Counted from the first letter of the stretch, positions 1 through 7,674 are shown. The stretch is DNA of 64,000 nucleotides from a virus (IMGVR_UViG_3300017963_000261:1-64000); one strand, 5' to 3'. Program-made: numbers and translations. The notes: a model not told the origin generated them from the sequence alone.

Positions 1-2
1 AC

Positions 3-263
3 GTGCTCATCGTGGAGGATATCATCGACACGGGGCACACGCTGGATTACCTGATGGGCGCGCTCAGGGCCAGGGGGCCAGCCTCGTTGCGTGTCTGCTG
101 CCTGCTGGACAAACCTACACGGCGCGAGGTTCCTGTGCCGATTGACTATTTGGGGTTTTCCATTCCCGATGAATGGGTCTTTGGCTATGGTCTTGACCTG
201 GACGAGTCGTGGCGCAATTTGTCCTTGGTTGCCACGCTCAAGAAAGAGGAGAATGATGCATAG
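3..263 (+). CDS. hpt: Hypoxanthine/guanine phosphoribosyltransferase, C-terminal part (cut by window edge)
   Basis: The reading frame enters from the left edge, so only about 86 C-terminal residues are visible. They begin with the PRPP-binding loop of type I phosphoribosyltransferases (LIVEDIIDTGHTL), followed by LLDKPTRREV and then FGYGLDLDESWRNL, the arrangement of the hypoxanthine/guanine enzyme that makes IMP or GMP from free base and PRPP. The stop overlaps the start of the transporter gene, so the two are probably translated together. Its place beside a VUT-type transporter suggests purine or deazapurine salvage; the exact base used cannot be told from this fragment. Confidence 0.85.
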   Translation: MLIVEDIIDTGHTLDYLMGALRARGPASLRVCCLLDKPTRREVPVPIDYLGFSIPDEWVFGYGLDLDESWRNLSLVATLKKEENDA

Positions 264-756
264 GCGCGTGCCTTGGACGACGATTGCGTTTGTAGTGTTT
301 TATCTCGCCGTCGTGGCGGGGTCCAATGTTCTGGTGAACGCTCTTGGCCCGATAGCAACCCCCTACACGGCATTTTTTCTTATTGCCCTGGGTATGATCT
401 TGCGTCGGCTGTTACAAGATTTCTGGACAGGTAAGCAATTGGTTTTGGGCGTTGGTGGCCTGATCGTGTCTGGTTGTGTTCTATCTTGGTTGGTTGTTCC
501 TGTATCGGGCCGTGTGTCGTTGGCGTCTGCCATAGGATTCATCGTGTCGGGCATTGTGGGAAGCGTGCTGTACGCCAAGCTCAAGCGCCATCGAATGAAT
601 CTAAGTATTCTCATAGAAGCAATTGTCGATTCGTTCGTGTTTTTGGGCATTGCGTTCGGTTGGCCTTTGAACCTGCACGTAATCTATGCTCAGGTAATGG
701 CAAAGGTAGCAGGCGGCGTGATCTGGCCTATGGTGCTGATGCCAAGGGAAGGTTGA
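256..756 (+). CDS. VUT/YhhQ-like integral membrane transporter
   Basis: A hydrophobic protein of about 166 residues with five or six predicted membrane spans. The pattern SNVLVNALGP near residue 23 and a later acidic EAIVDSFVFLGIAF segment resemble the VUT (YhhQ) family, whose characterised members import queuosine precursors such as preQ0 and preQ1. I chose the second of two adjacent ATGs because GAGGAG lies just upstream; the gene overlaps the phosphoribosyltransferase stop. Family assignment is fairly good; substrate is inference. In a phage it could feed 7-deazaguanine DNA or tRNA modification, whose enzymes are not in this window. Confidence 0.7.
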   Translation: MHRRVPWTTIAFVVFYLAVVAGSNVLVNALGPIATPYTAFFLIALGMILRRLLQDFWTGKQLVLGVGGLIVSGCVLSWLVVPVSGRVSLASAIGFIVSGIVGSVLYAKLKRHRMNLSILIEAIVDSFVFLGIAFGWPLNLHVIYAQVMAKVAGGVIWPMVLMPREG

Positions 757-772
757 AAGTCGGAAAGTCAAA

Positions 773-1189
773 ATGGTAAAGGGGTACAGTCGAGAGCGGT
801 TGTTAGAGGCAATCAAAGGCAGCGGGGGCATTACGCTCACGGTGGCTCAGCGTCTCGGCTGCGATTGGGTGACGGCCAAGCGGTACATAGAGAAATGGGA
901 ATCGACTAAAGAGGCGTTTCGGTCGGAGAACGAGCAGATTCTAGATGTGGCTGAGTCTGTGCTCAGTCGCAACATTCGCTTGGCATATCGGCAACAGGAG
1001 GACACCGGACTGCCGGTAGACTCTGGCGATGCCAAGTGGTTGCTTGCCCGCAAAGGCAAAAGACGTGGATATGCTGACAAGCAGGAGATAGAATACGGCG
1101 GCACAGGCGAGGGCGGGGCGATACCCATTCGCCTATACACGGACGATTCTATAGTGATTTTACACGACGATGACGACGACCGGGACTGA
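773..1189 (+). CDS. terS: Putative terminase small subunit
   Basis: A 138-residue protein starting with a helix-turn-helix-like segment (ERLLEAIKGSGG, then TVAQRLGCDWVTAKRYIEKW) typical of small terminase subunits that bind the packaging site. The middle is helical and charged, and the C-terminus ends in an acidic DDDDDRD tail. It overlaps the large terminase start by 20 bp and directly precedes it, the canonical terS-terL order. GGAAAG sits upstream of the ATG. Function rests on the fold-like N-terminus and position, since small terminases diverge strongly. Confidence 0.7.
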   Translation: MVKGYSRERLLEAIKGSGGITLTVAQRLGCDWVTAKRYIEKWESTKEAFRSENEQILDVAESVLSRNIRLAYRQQEDTGLPVDSGDAKWLLARKGKRRGYADKQEIEYGGTGEGGAIPIRLYTDDSIVILHDDDDDRD

Positions 1190-3440
1190 GTTCAGGATAC
1201 CGCTGACAACTGAGAATCAACTGCGTGCTTTCGTGCATTATGCCTTTGGTGTGAGCATCCCAGATGTGCAGGTCTGTCCACATCACACAACACCCTGGCG
1301 GGCCTTTGCTGATGCGTACTTTGCCAAAGCCAGCGTGAGTGTCTGGAAGGCATCAAGGGGTTTTGGGGGAAAGTCCTATTTGTTGGCCCTGTTGGGCTTG
1401 ACGGAAGCCATCACGCTCAAGGCAGATGTGAACATCTTAGGCGGCAGCGGGGAACAGTCTGAGAACGTCCACACCTACATGCGCGATGAGTTCTGGACAC
1501 ACCCACATGCCCCTCGCCACCTGTTAGCCAGCGACCCAGCCAAGCGCGCCACAAAGCTGGTGTGGGGCAATACCATCAAGGCGCTGATGGCGAGTCAAAA
1601 GAGCGTGCGCGGCCCACATCCGCAGCGGCTACGCCTGGATGAAATTGATGAAATGGACCTATCTATCTTTGATGCCGCAATGGGACAGACGATGGAAGGT
1701 GACACAGGCATCCCGGCCCAAACGGTTGCCAGTAGCACGCACCACTATGCTGATGGCACGATGACTGAGGTGCTGCGTCGGGCCAATGAGAAGGGCTGGC
1801 CCACGTATGAGTGGTGCATTTCTGGAAACTGTGGTATAATGGGTATAGACCGAATAATCCCAATGCGCGAAATACGAAAGGGAGATAGAGTTTATGCCTA
1901 CAAAGACGGAAAACTCATTAAAACTACAGTCACAGATGCGTGGTGTAGTGGGAAAAGACGAACAATCATTATTCACACAAGCCGAGGCTCAGTCCATTGT
2001 ACGCCGGAACACCGAATCCTCACGAAAGACGGATGGACACAGGCAGGGCATCTCACAACAGGGGATGTGGTGTGCTCAGTGTGGAACCCACAAGGCGACG
2101 CACGGCGCCTTGTGCAAGATGTGTCACTACAACAACAGGTGTGTAGATTGTGGCAAGCTGATTGTAAGACACGCGACTCGATGCCAGTCATGTGCTGCCA
2201 AATGCAACAGCAATCTGCCAGTACCCAAGCCAACCGAGAAAACCATCTGTCCGATATGTGGAGGCCGCAAGCAGTCACGATCCAAGACTTGCCTGACGTG
2301 TTACCGGAAAACAATGTCTCAAAGGAACGTGCGAAAAGCGGGCGTGATGGCGTTAGCGCGAGAGCGTATCGCACAATCAGGCAACAGTCGCAGGCGATCC
2401 AGCAAAGGCGAGCAAGCCGCCGAAGAACTATTAACACAGCTAGGCCTACGCTTTCGCTCACAGGAACGATACGGTCGATATGTAGTGGATTTCGTTCTGG
2501 ACGATTACGATATAGCAATCGAGGTGAATGGGCGCTATTGGCACAGCAAGCCTGCCCAGCGAGACCGAGATCAGCAAAAGAAGAAATTGGTGGAGCAGGC
2601 GGGGTTAACGTTACTGATATTATGGAACGACCAGCGCCATCTGTGGACTTTACAGCTGTGCAGAGCATTGAATGTGGAGCTTTCACTCTCGTCTATGATT
2701 TGAGTGTAGAACAAGGCAATTCATTTGTAGCTAACGGCATCGTGGTACACAATTGCTTCAAGGAAACGGCGACGGGATGGCTGACACAGACAGAGATACA
2801 GCGCAAGCGCGCTGAGGTGACGACGGTCATCTGGGATGTGGAGTATGACCTGCAAGAGCCGTCGCCAGAGAGCAGGGCTATACAGCCTGATAAGGTTACG
2901 GCTACATTTGACCGTAGCCTGGGCGAATATGAAGGCAGTGTCGGGGAACGCATCATCGTTGAGGAACCACAAGAGGGCGCAAAGTATAGTACGGGCGCGG
3001 ATTGGGCCAAGGAACAAGACTTTACGGTCATCATCACGTTCCGCACCGATGTGCGTCCTATTCGCCTTGTAGCCTTTGAGCGCACACAGCGACTCCCCTG
3101 GCCGGTAATGGTAGGCAAGTACGATGCCCGTCTGGAGCGGTACGGGGCCAAGGGGGCACATGATAACACGGGCCTGGGTGATGTGATAGCCGATTTTCTA
3201 CAGCACCAGGCCACGACGACGGACGTGAACATGGTCGGTAGGGCGCGACAAGACTTGCTTTCCAACTACATCGCAGCGATAGAGGCCGACGATGTGCGTG
3301 CGCCGTTCATTCGTTTTATGGAGGCAGAGCACCGCCTAGCCAGTGTGGACCACGTTTACGGCAGCAAGCACTTGCCGGACAGCATCGCGGCGGGTGCGCT
3401 GGCCTGGATGGGCACGCGGGGCGGTGTGTTCGTAGGATGA
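1170..3440 (+). CDS. terL: Terminase large subunit interrupted by an intein
   Basis: The 756-residue precursor is the packaging motor. The N-extein ATPase has a Walker A-like loop KASRGFGGKS (about residues 60-69) and Walker B LRLDEIDEMD (about 151-160). After the intein, the nuclease domain shows GADWAKEQDFTVI and HDNTGLGDVIADFL with the expected acidic residues. An intein of 313 residues (1815-2753) sits between YEW and CFKETATG; removing it leaves about 443 residues, normal for TerL, and recreates the WC motif seen at this point in related terminases. The first extein residue after the intein is Cys, as required for splicing. A second gene is encoded out of frame inside the intein. Confidence 0.93.
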   Translation: MTTTGTEFRIPLTTENQLRAFVHYAFGVSIPDVQVCPHHTTPWRAFADAYFAKASVSVWKASRGFGGKSYLLALLGLTEAITLKADVNILGGSGEQSENVHTYMRDEFWTHPHAPRHLLASDPAKRATKLVWGNTIKALMASQKSVRGPHPQRLRLDEIDEMDLSIFDAAMGQTMEGDTGIPAQTVASSTHHYADGTMTEVLRRANEKGWPTYEWCISGNCGIMGIDRIIPMREIRKGDRVYAYKDGKLIKTTVTDAWCSGKRRTIIIHTSRGSVHCTPEHRILTKDGWTQAGHLTTGDVVCSVWNPQGDARRLVQDVSLQQQVCRLWQADCKTRDSMPVMCCQMQQQSASTQANRENHLSDMWRPQAVTIQDLPDVLPENNVSKERAKSGRDGVSARAYRTIRQQSQAIQQRRASRRRTINTARPTLSLTGTIRSICSGFRSGRLRYSNRGEWALLAQQACPARPRSAKEEIGGAGGVNVTDIMERPAPSVDFTAVQSIECGAFTLVYDLSVEQGNSFVANGIVVHNCFKETATGWLTQTEIQRKRAEVTTVIWDVEYDLQEPSPESRAIQPDKVTATFDRSLGEYEGSVGERIIVEEPQEGAKYSTGADWAKEQDFTVIITFRTDVRPIRLVAFERTQRLPWPVMVGKYDARLERYGAKGAHDNTGLGDVIADFLQHQATTTDVNMVGRARQDLLSNYIAAIEADDVRAPFIRFMEAEHRLASVDHVYGSKHLPDSIAAGALAWMGTRGGVFVG
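1831..1840 (+). promoter_or_regulatory. Extended -10 promoter inside the intein, for the nested endonuclease gene
   Basis: GTGGTATAAT contains a perfect -10 (TATAAT at 1835-1840) and the TGn extension. The -35 at 17 bp (TGGTGC) is weak. The same string precedes the genes at 9754 and 55441 and the short transcript at 38245, so it matches this genome's rightward promoter type. Transcription would start near 1847, about 47 nt before the nested gene's ATG at 1894. Confidence 0.55.
1894..2703 (+). CDS. Nested zinc-finger VSR/DUF559-like endonuclease, encoded out of frame within the intein
   Basis: A 269-residue protein in the +1 frame relative to terL, lying wholly inside the intein. The first 57 residues shadow the intein N-domain. 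From residue 58 there are paired CxxC zinc-binding units (CAQC, CKMC, CVDC, CQSC, CPIC, CLTC). The C-terminal domain has the PD-(D/E)XK/VSR-type core: KGEQAAEELL, YVVDFVLDDYDIAIEVNGRYWH and a basic helix, then LTLLILWND. AAAGGGAGAT lies 8 nt before ATG 1894 and an extended -10 lies further upstream; a second ATG at 2065 would begin at the zinc region. It is homologous to the minus-strand gene at 10629-11741. Likely the homing nuclease that mobilises the intein; that role is inference. Confidence 0.8.
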   Translation: MPTKTENSLKLQSQMRGVVGKDEQSLFTQAEAQSIVRRNTESSRKTDGHRQGISQQGMWCAQCGTHKATHGALCKMCHYNNRCVDCGKLIVRHATRCQSCAAKCNSNLPVPKPTEKTICPICGGRKQSRSKTCLTCYRKTMSQRNVRKAGVMALARERIAQSGNSRRRSSKGEQAAEELLTQLGLRFRSQERYGRYVVDFVLDDYDIAIEVNGRYWHSKPAQRDRDQQKKKLVEQAGLTLLILWNDQRHLWTLQLCRALNVELSLSSMI

Positions 3441-3604
3441 AAACATTGCAGCTTATTGCCTCCTGGCCACCCTATGCCCTGGGCTGGGTGGCAGGGACAT
3501 TGGTTCGATTCGTTCTCTGGGTGGCGCTGATGATCAAGACCGGCTACCTGGAGGGCATCGGAGATACGCCGTGGCAGTCACGACAACAAAGCTCTCGATT
3601 CTAG
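3437..3604 (+). CDS. Small single-span membrane protein between terL and portal
   Basis: A 55-residue protein starting at an ATG that overlaps the terL stop (ATGA) and ending inside the portal gene, overlapping it by 34 bp in another frame. It begins MKTLQLIASWPPYALGWVAG and continues into a hydrophobic stretch to about residue 34 (VRFVLWVALMI), followed by a polar tail. The tight overlaps on both sides argue for a real, translationally coupled gene. I do not recognise a family. Confidence 0.6.
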   Translation: MKTLQLIASWPPYALGWVAGTLVRFVLWVALMIKTGYLEGIGDTPWQSRQQSSRF

Positions 3605-5055
3605 ACAAAGCCGCCATCGTGCGGGGCGGGCGGTCGCGCTGGCCATCGCTGGGGCCGAGTGGGCGCTGGCCGTTGCCGGAAACCAAGGCGATGCCCATTA
3701 TCTGGCCCGATTGGCGCGACAGGAAACCGCAGTGGCACGTCATCAACCTGGATGCCTACATCAATGAGGGATTCAACCTTAACAGTCTGATCTATAGCGC
3801 CATCATGTTCAAGGTACGCGCTATGATGCGCGTCTTGCTTAAGGCTTACACGGGTGACGCCGACCACCCTGAGCCATTGGACGCGGCGCATCCACTCACA
3901 AAGCTGCTGGCTCGGCCCAATCCCCACCAATCCTATCTTGAGCTGCAAGGTCAGACCATTGTCTATTTCAACCTCGACGGCAATGCCTACATTACCTATG
4001 ACCGACCGGCGCGGGCGGCGCTACCAGAAGCCTTCTACTCTATCCGGCCAGATCACATCTACATCATCCCCGACCGCAAACAGGCCAAGACAGGCTTACT
4101 TGGCTACGTCTATGTACCAGAGGGCAAGAATGCCTGGGGGAGATGGGATGAAACCCGTCGCCGTGAGGCGCTACGTAACAACGAGGTGCTGCTGTTTGCG
4201 CCCGAAGACCTAATGCACGTCAAGCTACCTAACCCTGGCGACCCGTTGCAGGGACTCGGTTATGGGCTGTCTCCCCTGTCAGCGGCGGCTCATTCGGCAG
4301 ACGTGGACAACAAAGTAACGGAATTCCTCAAGCTCTTTTTTGACCACGGCGCGATGCCGATGGGACTGCTCAAATTCGACGTTCCAATGACCGATGATAC
4401 GGTAGCCCGTGCCCGCGACCGCTGGCAGGAGATATATGGGGGATATGTCAATTGGTCGGACGTGGCCGTGCTGGACCAGGGGGGCAGTTATCAGCGCATC
4501 ACGCCCACGTTTGAGGAGATGGGATTTGAGAGCATCGATGCGCGCAACGCGTCTCGGATTCTAGGTCCCTTCGGTGTGCCAGGCATGCTCATCAGCGAGC
4601 GCCATTCTCTGGACCGCTCCACTTACTCCAACTGGGAACAGGCCAACAAAGCCGTTTGGGAAAACACGCTGGTGCCCGAAGCCACGTTCTTTGAGGTAGA
4701 GTGGAAATACTACTTGCGCACCGACGATGCGTTCGTGGCCTACGATTTCGGTGCCGTGCCCGCTCTGCGAGAGGACCTGAACAAGAAGGTAGACGCTTGG
4801 AGTGCGATGGTGGATCGAGGCGTGCCCAAGGACGTGGCAGCCGGGGTTGCAGACTTGCCCTTGCCCCAACTGCCCGATGATGGTGTGGGCTATCTGCCGT
4901 TGAACTTGGTGCCGACGGGGATGGTTGCCCCCACGCCCGCCACCACCGAACAGGGCGCGGCCAGCGCCACGGAGGAGGAGCGTGGAGAGGGCAAGGCGCT
5001 CACCTGGGAGGACCTAAAAAAAAACAGGCTCAACGGCCCGCGGGTCGGGGGCTGA
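3571..5055 (+). CDS. HK97-type portal protein
   Basis: A 494-residue portal, the dodecameric ring at the capsid vertex through which DNA enters and leaves. Family features include NLDAYINEGFNLNSLIYSAI near the start, HPLTKLLARPNP about residue 109, LDGNAYI, the KLPNPGDPLQGLGYGLSPL stretch, and the FGVPGMLI segment near residue 335. GTG start with GGAG upstream. The last codons contain a run of nine adenines (5016-5024), giving the slippery heptamer A AAA AAC; a -1 slip there joins this protein to the head-morphogenesis protein that follows. Confidence 0.92.
   Translation: MAVTTTKLSILDKAAIVRGGRSRWPSLGPSGRWPLPETKAMPIIWPDWRDRKPQWHVINLDAYINEGFNLNSLIYSAIMFKVRAMMRVLLKAYTGDADHPEPLDAAHPLTKLLARPNPHQSYLELQGQTIVYFNLDGNAYITYDRPARAALPEAFYSIRPDHIYIIPDRKQAKTGLLGYVYVPEGKNAWGRWDETRRREALRNNEVLLFAPEDLMHVKLPNPGDPLQGLGYGLSPLSAAAHSADVDNKVTEFLKLFFDHGAMPMGLLKFDVPMTDDTVARARDRWQEIYGGYVNWSDVAVLDQGGSYQRITPTFEEMGFESIDARNASRILGPFGVPGMLISERHSLDRSTYSNWEQANKAVWENTLVPEATFFEVEWKYYLRTDDAFVAYDFGAVPALREDLNKKVDAWSAMVDRGVPKDVAAGVADLPLPQLPDDGVGYLPLNLVPTGMVAPTPATTEQGAASATEEERGEGKALTWEDLKKNRLNGPRVGG
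5019..5025 (+). promoter_or_regulatory. Candidate -1 frameshift site joining portal to the head-morphogenesis protein
   Basis: In the portal frame the codons read CTA AAA AAA AAC AGG, so the heptamer A AAA AAC is correctly phased. After a -1 slip the next codons give QAQRPAGRGLSEEAKDRL and run directly into the downstream protein, with no stop. The predicted fusion is about 1,099 residues. The identical heptamer is used by the tail chaperone pair at 43371-43377. Transcriptional slippage on the A9 run, or a homopolymer sequencing error, would look the same. Confidence 0.5.
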
Positions 5056-5096
5056 GTGAAGAGGCTAAAGACCGGCTAGGGGTTCGCATTGACCGT

Positions 5097-6869
5097 GTGG
5101 CAGCGGCCTGGGAGCCACGCATTGCACAAGTGGCCGCAGGGCAGTTTGAGAAGGACCTAGAGGCGCTCCTTAACATCCTAACAGAGACAGAACGAATCAA
5201 AGCGGACATCGACTGGCAGACCATCAACACGGAATGGAAACGCTACCTGGAGGCTGCCGGGGATGACTGGCGTAGCGCGTTCATTCCCGTGCTGCAAGGG
5301 CTGATGGTGGACCAGGGTGAACGGCTGAACGTCGAGTTCGGAATGGAATTCGATGTACGCAACTTGTACACAGAGGAATTTCTCATCGACTACCTGATGC
5401 CCTTTGCGGAGAGTGTGCGAGATACGACAGGCGATGGATTGAATGAACTCTTGACCCAGGCGATGCAGGAGGGATGGTCTATCCCCAGGACGCAACGGGG
5501 CTTGCGGTTGATGTTTGACCAGTGGATAGGCGGAGACGCACGCGACATTTGCCAGCGTGAGAATCTGACGCCAGAACAGCAATGGTTTTGCCAGAGGCGC
5601 ACACCATATCGGACGGAGTTGATTGCGCGAACGGAGAGCATCAGAAGTTCATCTCGCGGATCTGTCGCCCTCTATGAAGCCTGGAATATCGAGGGGAAGC
5701 AATGGTGGGCACAAATTGACGAAAGAACTTGCGTTTTTTGCGCCGAGATGCACGAGAAAATCATCGGTGTCTCAGAGGCGTTCTTCCCCCAAGGTGGACG
5801 GATGAACGTTCAGGTAGGTGACAGAACAGCAACGCTCAAGTTTGACTATGAAGAGGTGACATCAAGTCCACTTCATCCAGGGTGCAGATGTACAATTTTG
5901 CCTTGGAGTCAGCGGTGGGAGCAGTTGATGCCAGAAGAGCCGGTGCCAGTTAGTGAGCGACCGCGGTTTGAGACATCGGCAGAGGCATTAGATTGGTTGC
6001 ACAAAAAGGGCGTGAAAGTTGCTTATGAGTCTATCGATGCTATCATTGAAGCCCGCTGGGCCAATTATCGGGATAGCGCCTCATTCGCACGGGCCATTGA
6101 ACAGGAGCTTGAGAAATTGCGTGCAGAGGTGCGTCGTAGCATTCCACGCGATTTGATCATTGGGTGGCGCACACAGGGACTTACTACTGAGCAAATACGT
6201 TTGCAGATTGACCAATGGGCCATACAGCAGTTGGCAGAGCGTAGGCCGCAAGTTGTACGCGATGAGGAAAGACTATTTAGGCAGAACTGGATACACAGAT
6301 TTGCAGATAAAGATGTAGTAATAACCGATGATGACGAACTGAAGGCTATTAGTAACGGTCTGCTAGTAGCCTATCAAGCTGGTCGTGTAGGTGCAGGTGC
6401 TACATATATTATCAGAAATCCAATTGATGGGCGAGAGCAGTGGATGTCTGGGCAGCACTTACATGGCCTGATAGAAGTTTACAATCAAGAATATGTAGGC
6501 CTTGGGATCATTGATGATATGGGCCAGACAATCAGCACGAGCGCAGTTTATAGGAAGCGAAGTATACAGGAATATACTCCCAATGTGCCATTGAGTTACG
6601 ATAACTATTATGATGGTGTCTTTACTCATGAATACGGACATTTTATGGCCGAGGCTGATGATACAATAGAAGACCGCGCAGCCCAAGCAATCAAGGAGCT
6701 AGGCAAAGATATTGTGACTGAGGCCATTAGTGAATATGCTTGGCACAATGAGACAGAAGCCGCAGCGGAGGCGTATGCGCTTTATAGACATCCAGATTTC
6801 GCGGAGCTGCCCGACAGAAGCCAAAGGGTTGTGCGATTCATTTTGTTTGGAGAGGGGCACATAGATTGA
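5097..6869 (+). CDS. SPP1 gp7/Mu F-like head morphogenesis protein with C-terminal zincin-like domain
   Basis: The N-terminal half (about residues 1-275) is a minor head protein of the Mu F/SPP1 gp7 type: [16 protein letters not shown], then [13 protein letters not shown] and the closing [11 protein letters not shown]. The C-terminal half is separate and visibly more AT-rich, and carries THEYGHFM, an HExxH metal site at residues 511-515, followed by a possible third ligand in [10 protein letters not shown] near 551. This suggests a metallopeptidase-like effector injected with the DNA. GTG 5097 has no good ribosome site; the same frame is open back to the A9 run, with CTG 5052 as another option, so it may be made mainly as a portal fusion. 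Confidence 0.85.
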   Translation: MAAAWEPRIAQVAAGQFEKDLEALLNILTETERIKADIDWQTINTEWKRYLEAAGDDWRSAFIPVLQGLMVDQGERLNVEFGMEFDVRNLYTEEFLIDYLMPFAESVRDTTGDGLNELLTQAMQEGWSIPRTQRGLRLMFDQWIGGDARDICQRENLTPEQQWFCQRRTPYRTELIARTESIRSSSRGSVALYEAWNIEGKQWWAQIDERTCVFCAEMHEKIIGVSEAFFPQGGRMNVQVGDRTATLKFDYEEVTSSPLHPGCRCTILPWSQRWEQLMPEEPVPVSERPRFETSAEALDWLHKKGVKVAYESIDAIIEARWANYRDSASFARAIEQELEKLRAEVRRSIPRDLIIGWRTQGLTTEQIRLQIDQWAIQQLAERRPQVVRDEERLFRQNWIHRFADKDVVITDDDELKAISNGLLVAYQAGRVGAGATYIIRNPIDGREQWMSGQHLHGLIEVYNQEYVGLGIIDDMGQTISTSAVYRKRSIQEYTPNVPLSYDNYYDGVFTHEYGHFMAEADDTIEDRAAQAIKELGKDIVTEAISEYAWHNETEAAAEAYALYRHPDFAELPDRSQRVVRFILFGEGHID

Positions 6870-7063
6870 CAACACCAATACTTAGTCGTCAGTGTGCAAA
6901 CTGTCGGCATCTTGATGGCGTCAATGATGACAATAGGTGGTACTGCAAGGCGTTTCCAGAAGGGATCCCCATAGCGATTGCCAAAGAACAGCATGACCAT
7001 CGACAACCGTATAGGGGCGATAATGGCATTAGATTTGAGGTGAGAGAGGACGAAGACGCATAG
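6866..7063 (+). CDS. Small cysteine-containing phage protein following the head protein
   Basis: A 65-residue protein whose TTG start overlaps the previous stop (TTGA). It has CANCRHLDG, then [11 protein letters not shown] and [13 protein letters not shown], three cysteines arranged like a small metal or redox site. Short proteins with this CxxC...CxAFPxGIP...H...GDxG pattern are often found just after minor head genes. Its function is not known to me. The minus-strand gene at 7029-7559 overlaps its last 35 bp in antisense. Confidence 0.65.
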   Translation: MTTPILSRQCANCRHLDGVNDDNRWYCKAFPEGIPIAIAKEQHDHRQPYRGDNGIRFEVREDEDA

Positions 7064-7559
7064 TTCGCTGGCCATTCTTGCGTCGAACAAGTTCTCTATG
7101 CCATTCAAACCAGCCGCTATCCCGATAGACACGACGAAGAATTATAGTGGCGCATAGGTAAGCATCATCGGGCAGAGACAAGAGGTCAGTAATAGGGATG
7201 TTCCAGTAAGCATCGATGAGACGATGGCTCCAGCGATAGCAGGAAACTTTACCTATCTGCTTTCGCTCATATGGTAGCTCGACGTTGATGAGATGTTCAG
7301 TAATCAGCGTGCCCAAGCAGCGGGTGCGTAGGCCGTGTGAACAAGTAGTATTTTGCCGGTCTCCCGAGCTAGCGAATGGGCACAAAAGACCGTCGCGCCA
7401 AGAATAGTTGAACGGATAGTCCCATAGCCAATCATGGACTTGACTAAGAGTAGGGGCGATTAAGACTCGGTGTTCAGGGAAATGAGTAGTGTGGAATTTG
7501 CCAAATCTATCTTTGGTAATGATATCGTGCGCTGGTACGGATATGTAATGGTGTTCCAT
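7029..7559 (-). CDS. Minus-strand protein of unknown function in a homing-gene-like cassette
   Basis: A 176-residue protein that I do not recognise. It has several His and Cys residues ([24 protein letters not shown]) and a hydrophobic [21 protein letters not shown] stretch. ATG 7559 is preceded by AGGAGGA at 7 nt, part of a leader shared with the minus-strand nuclease gene at 10629-11741. It has its own consensus promoter, runs against all neighbours and fills an otherwise empty gap between head genes. Orientation, promoter and leader suggest a free-standing homing-type gene; the protein itself shows no clear nuclease motif. Confidence 0.6.
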   Translation of the reverse strand: MEHHYISVPAHDIITKDRFGKFHTTHFPEHRVLIAPTLSQVHDWLWDYPFNYSWRDGLLCPFASSGDRQNTTCSHGLRTRCLGTLITEHLINVELPYERKQIGKVSCYRWSHRLIDAYWNIPITDLLSLPDDAYLCATIILRRVYRDSGWFEWHRELVRRKNGQRTMRLRPLSPQI

Positions 7560-7668
7560 CAGAAAATCCTCCTGGCTCAGGACATAACTGGCATATTCTC
7601 AAGTTGGGGCAGGCTCCTTGCCAGTAGAGAGCTTTTCAACACCGCTGATCAAGCCGCGTCTAGCCCTA
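7560..7668 (-). ncRNA. Structured 5' leader RNA, copy 1
   Basis: The untranslated leader runs from the predicted start near 7668 to the ATG at 7559. Pairing seen: GGGC near the 5' end (7663-7666) with GCCC (7606-7610 region); a hairpin with arms at 7626-7632 and 7613-7618 whose loop is ACTGGCA (7619-7625); that loop with TGCCAG (7588-7593), making a pseudoknot; and TCCT with AGGA across 7567-7582, which covers the Shine-Dalgarno. The leader at 11742-11838 keeps the same layout with different stem sequence, so pairing rather than sequence appears conserved. It looks like a translational control element; any ligand is unknown. Confidence 0.55.
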
Positions 7669-7674
7669 CAGAAC

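Larger units (their letters stand above)
1815..2753 (+). other. Intein in TerL, with a foreign-frame endonuclease gene inside it
   Basis: Splicing block A is CISGNCGIMG followed by PMREIRKGDRVYAY; block B is SVHCTPEHRILTKDGW; block F is LVYDLSVEQGNSFVANG; block G is IVVHN followed by Cys+1. These are class 1 intein motifs with Cys1, the block B TPEH, the His-Asn pair and Cys+1 all present, so splicing should work. Between the blocks, about 170 residues in the intein frame are Gln/Arg/Ser-rich and resemble no endonuclease; they are the shadow of the overlapping gene at 1894-2703. No LAGLIDADG or in-frame HNH motif is visible. The frame is nonetheless free of stops throughout. Confidence 0.9.
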
